Shown here: positions 6,891-15,701 of the stretch, one piece after another
How positions within the stretch are numbered: position 1 is the stretch's first letter
How the letters are laid out: the number at the start of each line of letters is the position of its first letter
Origin: Singulisphaera sp. GP187
GTDB taxonomy: Bacteria > Planctomycetota > Planctomycetia > Gemmatales > Gemmataceae
Length of the DNA: 64,000 nucleotides
Reading direction: 5' to 3'
NCBI GenBank assembly: GCA_945861245.1
Contig: CAMAUE010000001.1
Span: 1-64,000 of the forward strand
Program-made: the position numbers and the translations under genes
Notes under the pieces: model-generated
Databases searched by the model: none
Seen by the model: the letters and a program-made list of their open reading frames with translations, nothing else
What the model was told of the DNA's origin: nothing

Positions 6891-8240
6891 ATGCAGCCGA
6901 GCGTACTCATCATCGGCGGTGGATTGGCAGGCTTGGCCGCCGCGACGGCGCTGGCCCCGCGCGGGTTTCGTGTGCGTCTCACCGAATCGCGTTCAAGGCT
7001 CGGCGGCAGGGCCAGTTCGTTTCATGACTCGGCGACAGGGCAACTCGTCGATACCTGCCAGCATGTCAGCATGGGCTGTTGCACGAACCTCGCGCATTTC
7101 AGCCGTATGATCGGCGTGTCGCATTTTCTTCAGCCACAGCCTACGCTGTATTTCATGACGCCCGATCGCCGGGTGAGCCGATTTCGCGCAGACCCGCTGC
7201 CCGCGCCGCTGCATCTTTTCCGCAGCTTCGCCTTTGCGCATTACCTGACTTTGCGAGAGAAGCTGCGCGTGGCATGGGGGCTGCTAAAGCTTAAGTCCGA
7301 ACCGGTGGACGATGATCCGCCGTTCCAGGACTGGTTGACGAAGCACGGCCAAACGCAGCGGATCGTCGATCGCTTCTGGGGTCTGGTGCTTGTCAGTGCG
7401 CTCAACGAATCACCGGACCGCATCGGTTTGCGTTATGCGAAAAAGGTGTTCGTGGACGGATTCCTGAAGCATCGCCGAGGATTCGAGGTCGAGGTGCCGA
7501 CGGTGCCGTTGGGGCGATTGTATGGCGAGGAATTGTCGCGTTGGCTGAGTGAGCATCGGGTGGACGTCCGCATGCAGCAGGCCGGCAAACGGCTAGGCAT
7601 GATCGACGATCGTGTCGGCGAATTGGAAATGCGACACGGCGAAGCGATGACAGCCGACTATTACATCTCGGCAGTGCCATTTGATCGTTTGCTCGAATTG
7701 TTGCCGACGAATGTTGTCGATCTTTATCCCTACTTCAGCAACCTGCGGAATCTTGAGGCGTCGCCGATCACGGGCGTGCATTGCTGGTTCGATCGGCCGG
7801 GAACTGAGTTGCCACACATAGTGCTGATGGATAGCATCGGCCAATGGGTTTTTAATCGCGGGGAAACGTTGCCGGGCGAGTGGTACTTGCAGGTCGTGGT
7901 CAGTGCCGCTCGGCAATTTCGCGGTTTGGGGCATGAGGAGGTCGAACGGCAGGTGGTCGGCGAATTGCGTCGACTGTTGCCCGCGCTGGCCGATGCGAAG
8001 CTGATTCGAGCGCGGGTCGTGACCGAGCATGCGGCGACGTTCAGTGCCGTGCCAGGCGTGGATCGCTGGCGGCCCGTGCAGGCGTCTCCGATCGCGAATC
8101 TGTTCGTGGCGGGCGATTGGACCAACACCGGCTGGCCGGCGACGATGGAAGGTGCGGTTCGCAGCGGTTACCTCGCCGCCGAGGTGTTGCTCGAGCGTGT
8201 CGGCCGACCCGAGAAATTGGTGCAGCCCGATTTGGCGTGA
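6891..8240 (+). CDS. hpnE: Hydroxysqualene dehydroxylase HpnE (FAD-dependent)
   Basis: The 449-aa protein begins with a dinucleotide-binding fingerprint, SVLIIGGGLAGLAAATAL, followed by the glutamate-containing LTESRSRLGGRASSF, and ends with the FAD-contacting segment NLFVAGDWTNTGWPATMEGA. This is the amine-oxidase/phytoene-desaturase-like architecture of HpnE, which reduces hydroxysqualene to squalene and completes the pathway. It follows hpnD by 3 bp in the same operon. Length is normal for the family, and no insertion or break is seen. The 3' end is followed by a degenerate family A repeat shared with the convergent plsC. Confidence 0.92.
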   Translation: MQPSVLIIGGGLAGLAAATALAPRGFRVRLTESRSRLGGRASSFHDSATGQLVDTCQHVSMGCCTNLAHFSRMIGVSHFLQPQPTLYFMTPDRRVSRFRADPLPAPLHLFRSFAFAHYLTLREKLRVAWGLLKLKSEPVDDDPPFQDWLTKHGQTQRIVDRFWGLVLVSALNESPDRIGLRYAKKVFVDGFLKHRRGFEVEVPTVPLGRLYGEELSRWLSEHRVDVRMQQAGKRLGMIDDRVGELEMRHGEAMTADYYISAVPFDRLLELLPTNVVDLYPYFSNLRNLEASPITGVHCWFDRPGTELPHIVLMDSIGQWVFNRGETLPGEWYLQVVVSAARQFRGLGHEEVERQVVGELRRLLPALADAKLIRARVVTEHAATFSAVPGVDRWRPVQASPIANLFVAGDWTNTGWPATMEGAVRSGYLAAEVLLERVGRPEKLVQPDLA

Positions 8241-8255
8241 AGCGATGGAGTTGGA

Positions 8256-8296
8256 GCGCTCGAAGACGATACGCGAGCGCTAAATCGCAAGCGGCG
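8256..8296. repeat. Degenerate family A repeat between convergent genes
   Basis: GAGCGCTCGAAG and GCGAGCGCTAAATCGCAAGC pair imperfectly. The copy lies between the stops of hpnE (+) and plsC (-), where a bidirectional terminator would be expected. Confidence 0.65.
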
Positions 8297-8304
8297 ATTT
8301 CTGC

Positions 8305-9009
8305 CTACTTTCGCCGCATCTGCTCGGCGCGCTCCTGCTCGGCACGGATCAAGTTCGACAGTTCGCTCAGCACTTCTTCGCGCGGCATACCATGAAACTT
8401 TGCGGCAGCCACGGGCTTACCCAGCGATATCGAGAGCGTTCCCGGCATGGTAGGAAGGCACAATGGAGCAGGCATCGGCAGCAAACAAGTTCGCGGCCAA
8501 GCGTCGAAGGCGCCAGCGATTCCCACCGGGATGATCGGTGCATGCACACGCTTGATAAGCAAGTGAATGCCCGGCTTCAAAGGCAATAGCGAACCAGTGC
8601 GGGTACGTTCGCCTTCCGGAAACACCAGCACCGGCTTGCCGAGTTGCAACTGCTCTAAAATCGTGCGGATGCCTTCCTTGCCCACGCCTTCCTGATCGAT
8701 TGGCACCGCGTTGAGGCTGCGAATCAGGCCCGCGAAGAAGCGATTGCGAAATAGCGTCTTCCGCGCGAGATACACCAACGGCCTTTTGGCAGCCAGGCCG
8801 ACCATCGGCGGATCGAAAAAGCTCTGATGGTTGGCGACGAGTAACGCCGGCCCTTCCGCGGGCATGTTTCGGGTACCCTGTACCCGCAGGCTGGAGCCGA
8901 GTGTAAATGCGGCATGCGCGGAGAGGTAGAACAGATGATGCCACAAGGGGAACCAGGCCGATTCCATTTTGGCGAGCGGATCAGGGTGTGGCTTTTTTGA
9001 TTCGAGCAT
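8305..9009 (-). CDS. plsC: 1-acyl-sn-glycerol-3-phosphate acyltransferase (PlsC family)
   Basis: Conserved acyltransferase motifs are visible: the catalytic HX4D in NHQSFFDP (about residues 60-67), and the substrate-binding block FPEGERTRTGSL (about 135-146). Length (234 aa) fits a bacterial PlsC, which adds the second acyl chain to lysophosphatidic acid at the inner membrane in phospholipid synthesis. The N-terminus contains a hydrophobic stretch (WHHLFYLSAHAAFTLGSSLR) that may anchor the enzyme. cmk lies upstream on the same strand, 175 bp away across a palindrome; cmk-plsC neighbourhoods are frequent in bacteria. The symbol reflects family, and acyl specificity is not known. Confidence 0.85.
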   Translation of the reverse strand: MLESKKPHPDPLAKMESAWFPLWHHLFYLSAHAAFTLGSSLRVQGTRNMPAEGPALLVANHQSFFDPPMVGLAAKRPLVYLARKTLFRNRFFAGLIRSLNAVPIDQEGVGKEGIRTILEQLQLGKPVLVFPEGERTRTGSLLPLKPGIHLLIKRVHAPIIPVGIAGAFDAWPRTCLLPMPAPLCLPTMPGTLSISLGKPVAAAKFHGMPREEVLSELSNLIRAEQERAEQMRRK

Positions 9010-9058
9010 GTTTTTCGATTGACCCGTTTTACTGCACGCGGTTGGAATTGTCGGTTTT

Positions 9059-9137
9059 CCGAGCCGCGACTGTCAGGAAGCGGCCGACAGCAACCGCACG
9101 GCATCCTATCGACCGCTCCCTGACGGTCGCGGCTCGG
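9059..9137. repeat. Inverted repeat between cmk and plsC
   Basis: CCGAGCCGCGACTGTCAGGA (from 9059) pairs with TCCCTGACGGTCGCGGCTCGG (ending 9137). The hairpin lies 48 bp beyond the cmk stop and 50 bp before the plsC start, so it may end cmk transcripts. It is not clearly one of the other families. Confidence 0.8.
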
Positions 9138-9184
9138 GAAGGATTCGATTCGTCCGAAAATGCGACATTTCCGCCCGTGCGAAG

Positions 9185-9889
9185 TTATAGCTGGACGCGC
9201 GAGCGACTGGGCGTTCTACCGTCGCTCGTCGGCTCACAACGGGGTATCCGTTCACGCACGATTCGTTCCATCTTATCAACGACTTCATCGAGTGTGTACT
9301 GCGTGTTGTCCAGCTTGATTGCATCGCCGGCGGCGACCATCGGGGCAATATCGCGGGCGGCGTCACGGGCGTCCCGTGCTTGTTGAGCGTGCAGAATCTC
9401 GTCGAACGAAATCGTTTGCCCATGCGCTTCCAGTTCACGATGCCGACGGCGGGCACGCTCAACGGGATCGGCAAAGAGAAAGAATTTGCACTCGGCTCGC
9501 GGAAAGGCGATCGTGCCCTGATCGCGGCCTTCGCAAACGATATCGCGGCCATCGGCGATCTGCCGCTGCCATTCGACGAGTTTGGTGCGAACGACTTTGC
9601 TGCTGGCGACTGGGCCAGACGCGGAGGTGATTTCTGGCGTGCGAATGAGCGCCGAGATGTCTTCGTCGTTGAGCAGGACACGATCCCCCGGCAATTCAAG
9701 GCGGACATCGGCAAGCAACTTGGCGAGGTCCGTCTCATTGGTAAAATTGCAGTTGCAGCGCAAGCCCTGAACGGTGACGGCGCGATACATGGCGCCCGTG
9801 TCGAGAAAATCGAAGCCAAGCCGACGCGCCAAGAGGCGAGCCGCGCTGCTTTTGCCTGCGCCAGCGGGACCGTCTATGGTTACGATCAT
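9185..9889 (-). CDS. cmk: Cytidylate kinase
   Basis: The P-loop GPAGAGKSS lies at residues 7-15 of MIVTIDGPAGAGKSSAARLL. The CMP-kinase hallmarks follow: LDTGAMYRAVTV (CMP binding) and GRDQGTIAFPRAECKFFLFA. The enzyme phosphorylates CMP and dCMP with ATP in pyrimidine salvage. I start at 9889, giving 234 aa; an in-frame ATG further up (9946) would add a tail encoded partly by a family A half-site. The last 15 residues (ERIPRCEPTSDGRTPSRSRV) look unlike the family and may be added sequence. Confidence 0.92.
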   Translation of the reverse strand: MIVTIDGPAGAGKSSAARLLARRLGFDFLDTGAMYRAVTVQGLRCNCNFTNETDLAKLLADVRLELPGDRVLLNDEDISALIRTPEITSASGPVASSKVVRTKLVEWQRQIADGRDIVCEGRDQGTIAFPRAECKFFLFADPVERARRRHRELEAHGQTISFDEILHAQQARDARDAARDIAPMVAAGDAIKLDNTQYTLDEVVDKMERIVRERIPRCEPTSDGRTPSRSRVQL

Positions 9890-9918
9890 GGGGTTGTCTA
9901 CAAAGACCGAGTTCGTTT

Positions 9919-9942
9919 TTCGCTTGCGGCTCAGCGCTCGGT
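9919..9942. repeat. Family A half-site upstream of cmk
   Basis: TTCGCTTGCGGCTCAGCGCT is one arm of the family A palindrome with a single mismatch. No second arm is seen. It lies about 30 bp before the cmk start, in the leader of its mRNA. Confidence 0.65.
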
Positions 9943-9983
9943 GCACCGCAGATGAGCCCTACGCCGCACACGGAGAACCAAGG

Positions 9984-11312
9984 TTATCGCGAGTTCGCCG
10001 CAAGGGTGAACGTGTCGCCGGCGGTGATTGCGGTGGTGTTGCGTTCGAGCATGCCCCACCTCGACGAGAACACTTCGTAGGTCATCGTTCCCGTTGGCAC
10101 GTCCACGACTTTGGAGGCCTTGGCAGCAATTCGATACGGCGTGCCGTTGACCGTGAACAGCAGATCGTCCGTGTACAGATTCGTCAGCACCACGCGGCCG
10201 ACACTTGGCGTCACGGGCGTGGCGATGTTGGGCGTGCCGTTTGTGCTCGGCGGCGACATCATGATCCGTTTCTCGGTCGGGCCGAGCTTCGTGATCGCGT
10301 CGTGGATCGCCTTGAGCGATTTGCCCAGTTCCTCGAACATCGTTTTGTCAACAGCGGCGGGCGTGGTCCCGACGACTGGGCCTGTCTTCAGGCGTTCCTT
10401 TAGCAGCGTGATTTCCTCGGCAAGCTGTTCGATCTTGAGCTTTTGCCGAAGTTGCTCGCTTTGCAGCGTGCCGACATCGGTCTTGATGGCGTCAACGCTT
10501 TTCTTGACGCCCTTGATGTCGCTTTGCAATTCGGACAACAGACCGTTCTCAAGTTTGCGGATTTCGGCGCGAAGCGCTTCGGTGATCGCATCGGTGTCGA
10601 GAGTTGGCGTTTTTTTCTTTTCCAGCGTATCGAGTCGCTTGGAAATATCCTGCAACGACTTCAAGAGTTCGTCGGATACTTCGGCTTTCTTCTCTTGCGC
10701 TTGCGCAAAGACGATCGGTTGCGGCGCGATGAAGACGGTCGCCGCCGATAGGGCGGTATACATCGTCAGCATTTTCCAGTTGTGAGTCATGGGGCTATCT
10801 CCACGGTGAATCGTGCATGGGTGTAGATAGATTATGGGATCGGCACAGGTCTCGACAATGGGCGGGGGTGTCAAATCGGATTTTGGGATCGGATGGCTGA
10901 AAGGCTCCGGAAAATTTATGAGCGTGGGTACAGGTATCTTGAACGGCGGCGGTTCCGAGCTTTGCACGATCAGCGGCAGCAAATCGAGCGCCACTGGCCT
11001 GGGAGCTTCGGTCAGCATCGGTGGCGGCGGCGCAATGGCTTTCTTGGGTGGTGCAACGTCTTTGACCTTCGGCTCGGAATGTGCATCTTTGCGCACATGC
11101 ACGACGGCATCGAGTTTGCGAAACAGCACGTCGGTTCGAATCAGCTTCTCGCCGCCTCGCTTCGCCATCGCGACTGAGGCACCCCACGTTATCAAGCCGA
11201 GGGAGAGTACGCTTGCGCAGCCGACGACGATCCAAAACAAAGTCGAGGATTCGCGCCGTCGCTTGGCGAGTCGGTTATCGAAATTCGTTGGAGACGTCGG
11301 ATAGTCGGCCAT
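9984..11312 (-). CDS. Membrane protein with coiled coil; possibly two genes fused by loss of a stop
   Basis: One open frame of 442 codons shows two separate architectures. Residues 1-174 have a short cytoplasmic start, one transmembrane helix (STLFWIVVGCASVLSLGLIT) and a proline-rich region. At residue 175 (ATG at 10790, with GGAG before it) a second N-terminus begins: MTHNWKMLTMYTALSAATVF followed by APQPIVFAQAQ, a normal signal peptide. Then come a coiled coil (about 205-310) and a C-terminal beta-rich domain with GRVVLTNLYTDDLLFTVNGT. A signal peptide inside a protein is unusual, so the second half (9984-10790) may be translated alone. No known family is recognised for either half. Confidence 0.7.
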   Translation of the reverse strand: MADYPTSPTNFDNRLAKRRRESSTLFWIVVGCASVLSLGLITWGASVAMAKRGGEKLIRTDVLFRKLDAVVHVRKDAHSEPKVKDVAPPKKAIAPPPPMLTEAPRPVALDLLPLIVQSSEPPPFKIPVPTLINFPEPFSHPIPKSDLTPPPIVETCADPIIYLHPCTIHRGDSPMTHNWKMLTMYTALSAATVFIAPQPIVFAQAQEKKAEVSDELLKSLQDISKRLDTLEKKKTPTLDTDAITEALRAEIRKLENGLLSELQSDIKGVKKSVDAIKTDVGTLQSEQLRQKLKIEQLAEEITLLKERLKTGPVVGTTPAAVDKTMFEELGKSLKAIHDAITKLGPTEKRIMMSPPSTNGTPNIATPVTPSVGRVVLTNLYTDDLLFTVNGTPYRIAAKASKVVDVPTGTMTYEVFSSRWGMLERNTTAITAGDTFTLAANSR

Positions 11313-11429
11313 GACTAATGCACCGTTTGCGAAAAGTGTTCGGTTTCATGGGCGCGCAGGACACGCCACAAACCGGTATAAGGCAACGATGCGAAAAAAA
11401 AAAGACGAAGTGGGGAGTGGATTGTGCCT

Positions 11430-11481
11430 TTGCCGCTTAGCGCTCGCATAGGATTTTTCGAGCGCTAAGCCGCAAGCGACA
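11430..11481. repeat. Family A inverted repeat
   Basis: TGCCGCTTAGCGCTCG (from 11431) pairs with CGAGCGCTAAGCCGCAAGCG (11459-11478). The left arm lacks five bases of the usual sequence. It lies 19 bp after the rimI stop. Confidence 0.85.
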
Positions 11482-11499
11482 GGCAGGAATGTGACGAGT

Positions 11500-12033
11500 T
11501 TAGTTCTCTTCATACTGTGCGATACGGTTGACGGTCTCGTCGAATTCTTCGCCGAGGTCGTCGCCGAAACGGTATTCCAAGAGAAACGCGTCTTCTCCGC
11601 TGTCTTCGTAGAACGAGCGTAAGACGCGCACTGCACGGAACTCTTCGTGGCTGAAAAACAGCTGGGCGGGCAGGTTCGTTTCGCGTATTTCCAGCGTGAT
11701 GCGAGTCCGTCGATGACTGGACAGTTTGCTGATAAGCTTGGCTACCATCTGCGCCCCGACGCCGTTGCGTCGCCAGGCGGGATGGACGGCGAAATTAAGA
11801 ATGTGCAGCTTGTTCTTGTGCAATTCGTAGATCATGAACCCGACGACTTTTTCGCCATGCTCAGCCACCATGCCGATGCAATTGCGCTGACGCAAGCAAC
11901 GGAGGAAGTCTTCCTCGGTCCAGGCGTAGTCGAAGCTGAGCTGCTCGGCCTGGATGACTTCAGGCATGTCACGGCGAATCATCCAGCGGATATGCACGCG
12001 GGTTTGTTCCTTCTGTGTCCGGCCCGTATTCAT
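11500..12033 (-). CDS. rimI: Ribosomal-protein-alanine N-acetyltransferase-like GNAT enzyme
   Basis: The ATG at 12033 is preceded by GGGGAGG, so the longer in-frame start at 12087 is rejected. The 177-aa protein is a GNAT acetyltransferase: the acetyl-CoA loop is HPAWRRNGVGAQMVAKLI (about residues 83-100), and the pattern of LEIRETNLPAQLFFSHEEFR (about 114-133) and FYEDSGEDAFLLEY fits RimI, which acetylates the N-terminus of ribosomal protein S18. Some GNATs with this layout have other substrates, so the specific role is likely, not certain. No adjacent tsaB or tsaD gene is seen. Confidence 0.82.
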   Translation of the reverse strand: MNTGRTQKEQTRVHIRWMIRRDMPEVIQAEQLSFDYAWTEEDFLRCLRQRNCIGMVAEHGEKVVGFMIYELHKNKLHILNFAVHPAWRRNGVGAQMVAKLISKLSSHRRTRITLEIRETNLPAQLFFSHEEFRAVRVLRSFYEDSGEDAFLLEYRFGDDLGEEFDETVNRIAQYEEN

Positions 12034-12589
12034 CTTGCACACCTCCCCTTGGCACGGCAAGCGAAGCCCCCTCCTTGGGTGCGCCACGCGCTCCGCGCAT
12101 TTCTGTTCCGTTTGTCGTTCTCGTCCGCAGGGTCGGCATGATGGGAATGCACACGCGTGAACCGTTCACGCTTTCTTGAGGCGTTCCGATCATTGTGAAG
12201 CAAATATTAACATCGCTTCAAAATCGGCTCAAGACCAACCGACCGCACGTCCGCTTTGCTCGTCGAGGGGGAGACAAGAAGAATGGTAAGAAAAGGGGGA
12301 TTCCCTTCCCCAGTAACCAGCCTCCTTGGCTGTCCGGATTGTTGGTCGGTATTCAAAGACTCAACTAAAAAAGAAAGATACCGACTTCACTACGACGAAG
12401 CAAAGAAATAATTCGAAAAAATCGAACTTTTTACAATTGTCAACCATTCGCATTAAGCAGCCAGGTCGACGAGACCGGGCGTTTCTCGCTTGCTCACTTG
12501 CGTTTTATCATTGAAGATCGAACCCTTATATCAACTCAATTCAACGGAACAACTCCAGTATTCTTGTCGCGTTTTCAGCTGCATAAGCT
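12034..12589. other. Gene-free stretch, partly AT-rich
   Basis: No convincing ORF exists between rimI and the DUF11 gene. About 12340-12440 is rich in A and T, unlike the surrounding DNA, and has a short possible stem (TCGGTAT at about 12337 and ATACCGA at about 12379). It may carry the rimI promoter. No transposon ends or RNA gene were recognised. Confidence 0.45.
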
Positions 12590-12661
12590 CAGAGGTGAGG
12601 TACTCCGAACCTCTGGGATACTTCGCGATCTCAAGGGTTCGGAGTACCTCACCCTTGGGCT
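12590..12661. repeat. Family E inverted repeat
   Basis: AGAGGTGAGGTACTCCGAAC (left) pairs with GGTTCGGAGTACCTCACCCT (right), with a 25-bp loop. The right arm ends 3 bp from the stop of the DUF11 gene, so the hairpin lies directly downstream of it. Other copies lie at 36951-37262 and 44084-44121. Confidence 0.9.
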
Positions 12662-12663
12662 TG

Positions 12664-14976
12664 TTAATCTCGATACACCAGCGTGCTGATTTCTCGCTGT
12701 ACCGGGGTGCGCACTTGGTCGCTGACGACAGCGAAGCGGACGCGCTGATCGCCTGCCGACTTCGCCGTTGCTGACACGCGAAACACTAATTGCTCCTGAG
12801 TCGGTAGCGATGGAATCGGCTCAAACGTCACCGTCTGCCCATCGACGCTATACTTCATGTTGCCCTGGGCCTGGCGCGGCTGCATTCCAGGCGGAAATTC
12901 CACGCGAATCTGCACATCGCGTGCAGGCGACGTGCCCGGATTGACAACCTGAATCTCGTAGACCGTGTCCTTGCCAAGCTCAAGCGGATTGTCGCGATCG
13001 ATGACGCGCAACGTCAAGTCGGCAACGCCTTCCACGCTTACCGTCCCGGAGGCTTTTATCTCCGGTACGCCATCGGCACGAACGAAGATGGCATGGGTGA
13101 ACTGCCCGGCCTTGTTGCCGTGCAACTTCATCTGCAGCGTTAATGTCTTTTCCGTGGGAAGATTTTCGACATGCCAAAACACTGTGCGACTATTGGCTTG
13201 ATAAAGGCCACGCTCGCTGGCGATGACGAAGCCCAGCCCATCGGGCAGTCGGCAGGCGATATCGACGTTGCGCATCGCTTGGCCGGATCGGTTGGTGATG
13301 TCGATGCGTAAGTCGCCATCGCGGCCGATCAACAGTTTGGTTACGGGCGCTGTCTGGATTCGCACCGTTTCCCTGCCAGCGACTTCGACGTTGACCGAAG
13401 CGGCGACCTCGAGGCCTGCGCTCGGCGTAACCTTGACGCTGACGGTGTGCCGCCCTGCTTTGACGGCGGTCGCAGGCATTTTCAGCGTACGGGATTCACC
13501 GGGTTGCATTGTGATGTCGATCTTGCCCACGATCTCGTTGCCTTCGGGTGAGGTGAAGCCTTCTCCAAGGAAGCCACGTAGCGTCATGCCTGTAAATGGT
13601 TGCGTGGCCAGGTTGGTGACGCGAACGTCGAACACCGCAGGCTTTCCGATATTTAGGCTGGTTGGCGAAATTAACTGGACCGCGATGGTATCGACCGGAT
13701 TGCGCGGCCTCATGACGAGCGTCGGTTCCGAGCCGTTGCTCGCGGCGCTGACGTGGACGCTTGTGCCCGCGCTCAGTTGTACGGCGCTGATCGCTTGTAA
13801 AGAGATTCGCAGCGTTTGCTCGGCACCCGGTGCGAGGCTTGGCAGCGTCCAAATTGCCTTCGCGCCCTGCACCTGTGGCAATGGCTCGGCGGCGATCGCT
13901 CGTACCTCCGGTGCGATTTCGTCCTCAATACGAATCTGTCGGGCGGGTATATTGCCGATGTTGCGCACGATTATCTGGTATGTCTGCGTCTCCCCGGCTG
14001 CCAGCTGGCTTTGACCGCGTTTCTCGACGGCGATCATCGGCGTGACAATCCGGCCATCGCGTGATTCGGGCATGGACACGCTTGGCCCGATCGGCACCGG
14101 ATCGGGATTGAACGGCGGCCGACTGCCTTCGTGAAGGCTTGTCGGCGGTTGCATCGGCAGCGGCACGGTCGGCGGATTCATGCTGACAGGCACGAACGAC
14201 TTGATCTGCGGAACGCTCGGCACGACCGGTTCCTTGCGCGGTTCGACGAATGTCGGCGCAGGCGAGAATTCCTTCTTCAGCTCTGGCATCGTCACGGGCG
14301 GCGCGGCGATTGTCGGCTCTTTCTTCGATTCTAACGTCGGCGGCGGAATGCTGAAATCCGGTTTGACGACCGGCGGTGGAATACCCCGTGATTCTTTCTT
14401 TGGCTCCAAACTCGGCGCCGGAGCTAGCTGTTCGGCCATGCCCGATTTGCTCGGCACCAGTTGCGGCATGTCTTTGTGCAACGGATCTGCGATCAGCGCC
14501 TTCGTTGGCTCAGGCAATGGCGGCGGCGCTTTTGGCTCGATTGAAGGCAGCGGCGGCGGCAACGGCGCAGGCGGCGCCGCGATTACCGGCTTCTTCTCCT
14601 CCAACTGTGGCGGCGCAGGCAACGGCGGCGGCACGCCCACATCCTTCACAATCGGCGGATCGGTCACGCCGCCCGTCAATATCAAATCATCCGATGTCAC
14701 AAATTCCGCTCGCGCCCGCTCCACCGCTTGCGGCACTTCATAGACCTCCGGCGGAATAATCAACGTCGCATCGGCCTTGCCCTTCTTCGCTGGCGGCGCC
14801 AAACGCAACGGCGGCTTCGTCGCCGCTTTCGTCGGCGACTTTGGCATCTCGTCTGCGGGTAGCACCGTCGGCGGCGACCACAACGGTCTTCCTTCCTGCG
14901 CACCGACGGCCCAGCAAGCGCAGAATCCCACTGCGCCCGTCAGTACCATCGCCAAATGCAGTCGCGTAAACTTCAC
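12664..14976 (-). CDS. Large secreted DUF11-repeat protein with proline-rich N-terminal region
   Basis: The 770-aa protein has a signal peptide (LHLAMVLTGAVGFCACWAVG), a proline-rich segment of about 270 residues with repeated PPLPxPP and LEPKKExR units, and a C-terminal half (about 310-765) made of beta-sandwich repeats. One repeat reads QTYQIIVRNIGNIPARQIRI, another DTVYEIQVVNPGTSPARDVQ, which is the DUF11 pattern (a domain of planctomycete and other surface proteins). It is likely exposed outside the cytoplasmic membrane or in the envelope. The function is unknown. The proline-rich spacer is probably unstructured. Confidence 0.85.
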   Translation of the reverse strand: MKFTRLHLAMVLTGAVGFCACWAVGAQEGRPLWSPPTVLPADEMPKSPTKAATKPPLRLAPPAKKGKADATLIIPPEVYEVPQAVERARAEFVTSDDLILTGGVTDPPIVKDVGVPPPLPAPPQLEEKKPVIAAPPAPLPPPLPSIEPKAPPPLPEPTKALIADPLHKDMPQLVPSKSGMAEQLAPAPSLEPKKESRGIPPPVVKPDFSIPPPTLESKKEPTIAAPPVTMPELKKEFSPAPTFVEPRKEPVVPSVPQIKSFVPVSMNPPTVPLPMQPPTSLHEGSRPPFNPDPVPIGPSVSMPESRDGRIVTPMIAVEKRGQSQLAAGETQTYQIIVRNIGNIPARQIRIEDEIAPEVRAIAAEPLPQVQGAKAIWTLPSLAPGAEQTLRISLQAISAVQLSAGTSVHVSAASNGSEPTLVMRPRNPVDTIAVQLISPTSLNIGKPAVFDVRVTNLATQPFTGMTLRGFLGEGFTSPEGNEIVGKIDITMQPGESRTLKMPATAVKAGRHTVSVKVTPSAGLEVAASVNVEVAGRETVRIQTAPVTKLLIGRDGDLRIDITNRSGQAMRNVDIACRLPDGLGFVIASERGLYQANSRTVFWHVENLPTEKTLTLQMKLHGNKAGQFTHAIFVRADGVPEIKASGTVSVEGVADLTLRVIDRDNPLELGKDTVYEIQVVNPGTSPARDVQIRVEFPPGMQPRQAQGNMKYSVDGQTVTFEPIPSLPTQEQLVFRVSATAKSAGDQRVRFAVVSDQVRTPVQREISTLVYRD

Positions 14977-14993
14977 GTGTGGTTGTGCCTCTT

Positions 14994-15066
14994 CAAGCCC
15001 GCAGATGAGCGCAGCGATTCTGCGGGGTCGGACCCCATGGAATCGCTGCGCTCATCCGTGGGCTTG
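14994..15066. repeat. Inverted repeat overlapping the 3' end of the MazG-like gene
   Basis: CAAGCCCGCAGATGAGCGCA pairs with TGCGCTCATCCGTGGGCTTG, with extended pairing through GCGATTC and GAATCGC. The right arm covers the final 15 bp of the MazG-like gene (stop at 15052). A shorter related hairpin is embedded in uvrA at 58787-58818. Confidence 0.88.
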
Positions 15067-15465
15067 GGATTCCAGCTGATACTTCCCCTGATACGTGTCC
15101 GCCGGATATTTGCGGATGTTCTTCACCATCTTCGCTCGCAGTGCGTCGCCCAGGTCCAGGCCGATGACGTTGCTCATGGCCAAGAGATAGCAGAAAACGT
15201 CGGCCATCTCGTCGGCGATTGCTTCACGCTTTTGCGGATCGTTGGCGACTTCATACGAACCGGGCAGATCGACCCACAGGAAGCACTCCATCAACTCGGC
15301 TGCTTCGACCGCGACGCCCATCGCGATATTTTTCGGGCTGTGAAACTGCCGCCAATCGCGCTCGTCCACGAATTGGCGGACAAGTTCACGCATTTCGCCG
15401 AGCGTGGTATTAGCGTCAGGCACGCGGATCCCCCAGCTTGCCGCTGTTATGCGGTTTGTCAGCAT
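15052..15465 (-). CDS. MazG-like nucleotide pyrophosphohydrolase
   Basis: The 137-aa protein has the helical layout of the all-alpha NTP pyrophosphatase superfamily: the metal-binding ExxE is in VEAAELMECFLW (about residues 52-63), and the ExxD is in DEMADVFCYLL (about 84-94). Family members (MazG, RS21-C6/dCTPase) hydrolyse nucleoside triphosphates to monophosphates, and I infer a house-cleaning role here. It is a single domain, so closer to the RS21-C6 type. The C-terminal residues SQAHG and stop are encoded in the repeat at 14994-15066. Confidence 0.82.
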   Translation of the reverse strand: MLTNRITAASWGIRVPDANTTLGEMRELVRQFVDERDWRQFHSPKNIAMGVAVEAAELMECFLWVDLPGSYEVANDPQKREAIADEMADVFCYLLAMSNVIGLDLGDALRAKMVKNIRKYPADTYQGKYQLESQAHG

Positions 15466-15593
15466 TTTTCCAACGATACGGGATCGGCGGACTATAATCC
15501 TTATCTTGTATCTGTCAATGCCGAGAGGAAACTTGATAGTTCTTGGAAATGGTGGGGCGTGGATAAACGTCGCGCGAGATGAAATGAGACATC

Positions 15594-15623
15594 GGCGAGC
15601 CTAGCCGCGTAAGCGGCAGGTTT
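15594..15623. repeat. Family D half-site
   Basis: GGCGAGCCTAGCCGCGTAAG followed by CGGCAGGTTT is one arm of the palindrome that lies whole inside uvrA at 59438-59520. The partner arm is absent here. Confidence 0.8.
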
Positions 15624-15701
15624 GCGGGCGCGTCAATCCGTGCAAGGCGTTCAAGGTGCGCAAGGCGCTCATGCAAAAAGGATGAGTGAGTTCACGATCC
15701 A

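Noticed and set aside
12326-12514. Short plus-strand frame in the AT-rich gap after rimI
   Set aside because: Lys/Asn-rich composition, no ribosome-binding site, no similarity pattern; most likely non-coding.
14180-14743. Gly/Ser-rich plus-strand frame opposite the DUF11 gene
   Set aside because: It is the antisense of the proline-rich spacer of the minus-strand protein, whose signal peptide and DUF11 repeats are clear.
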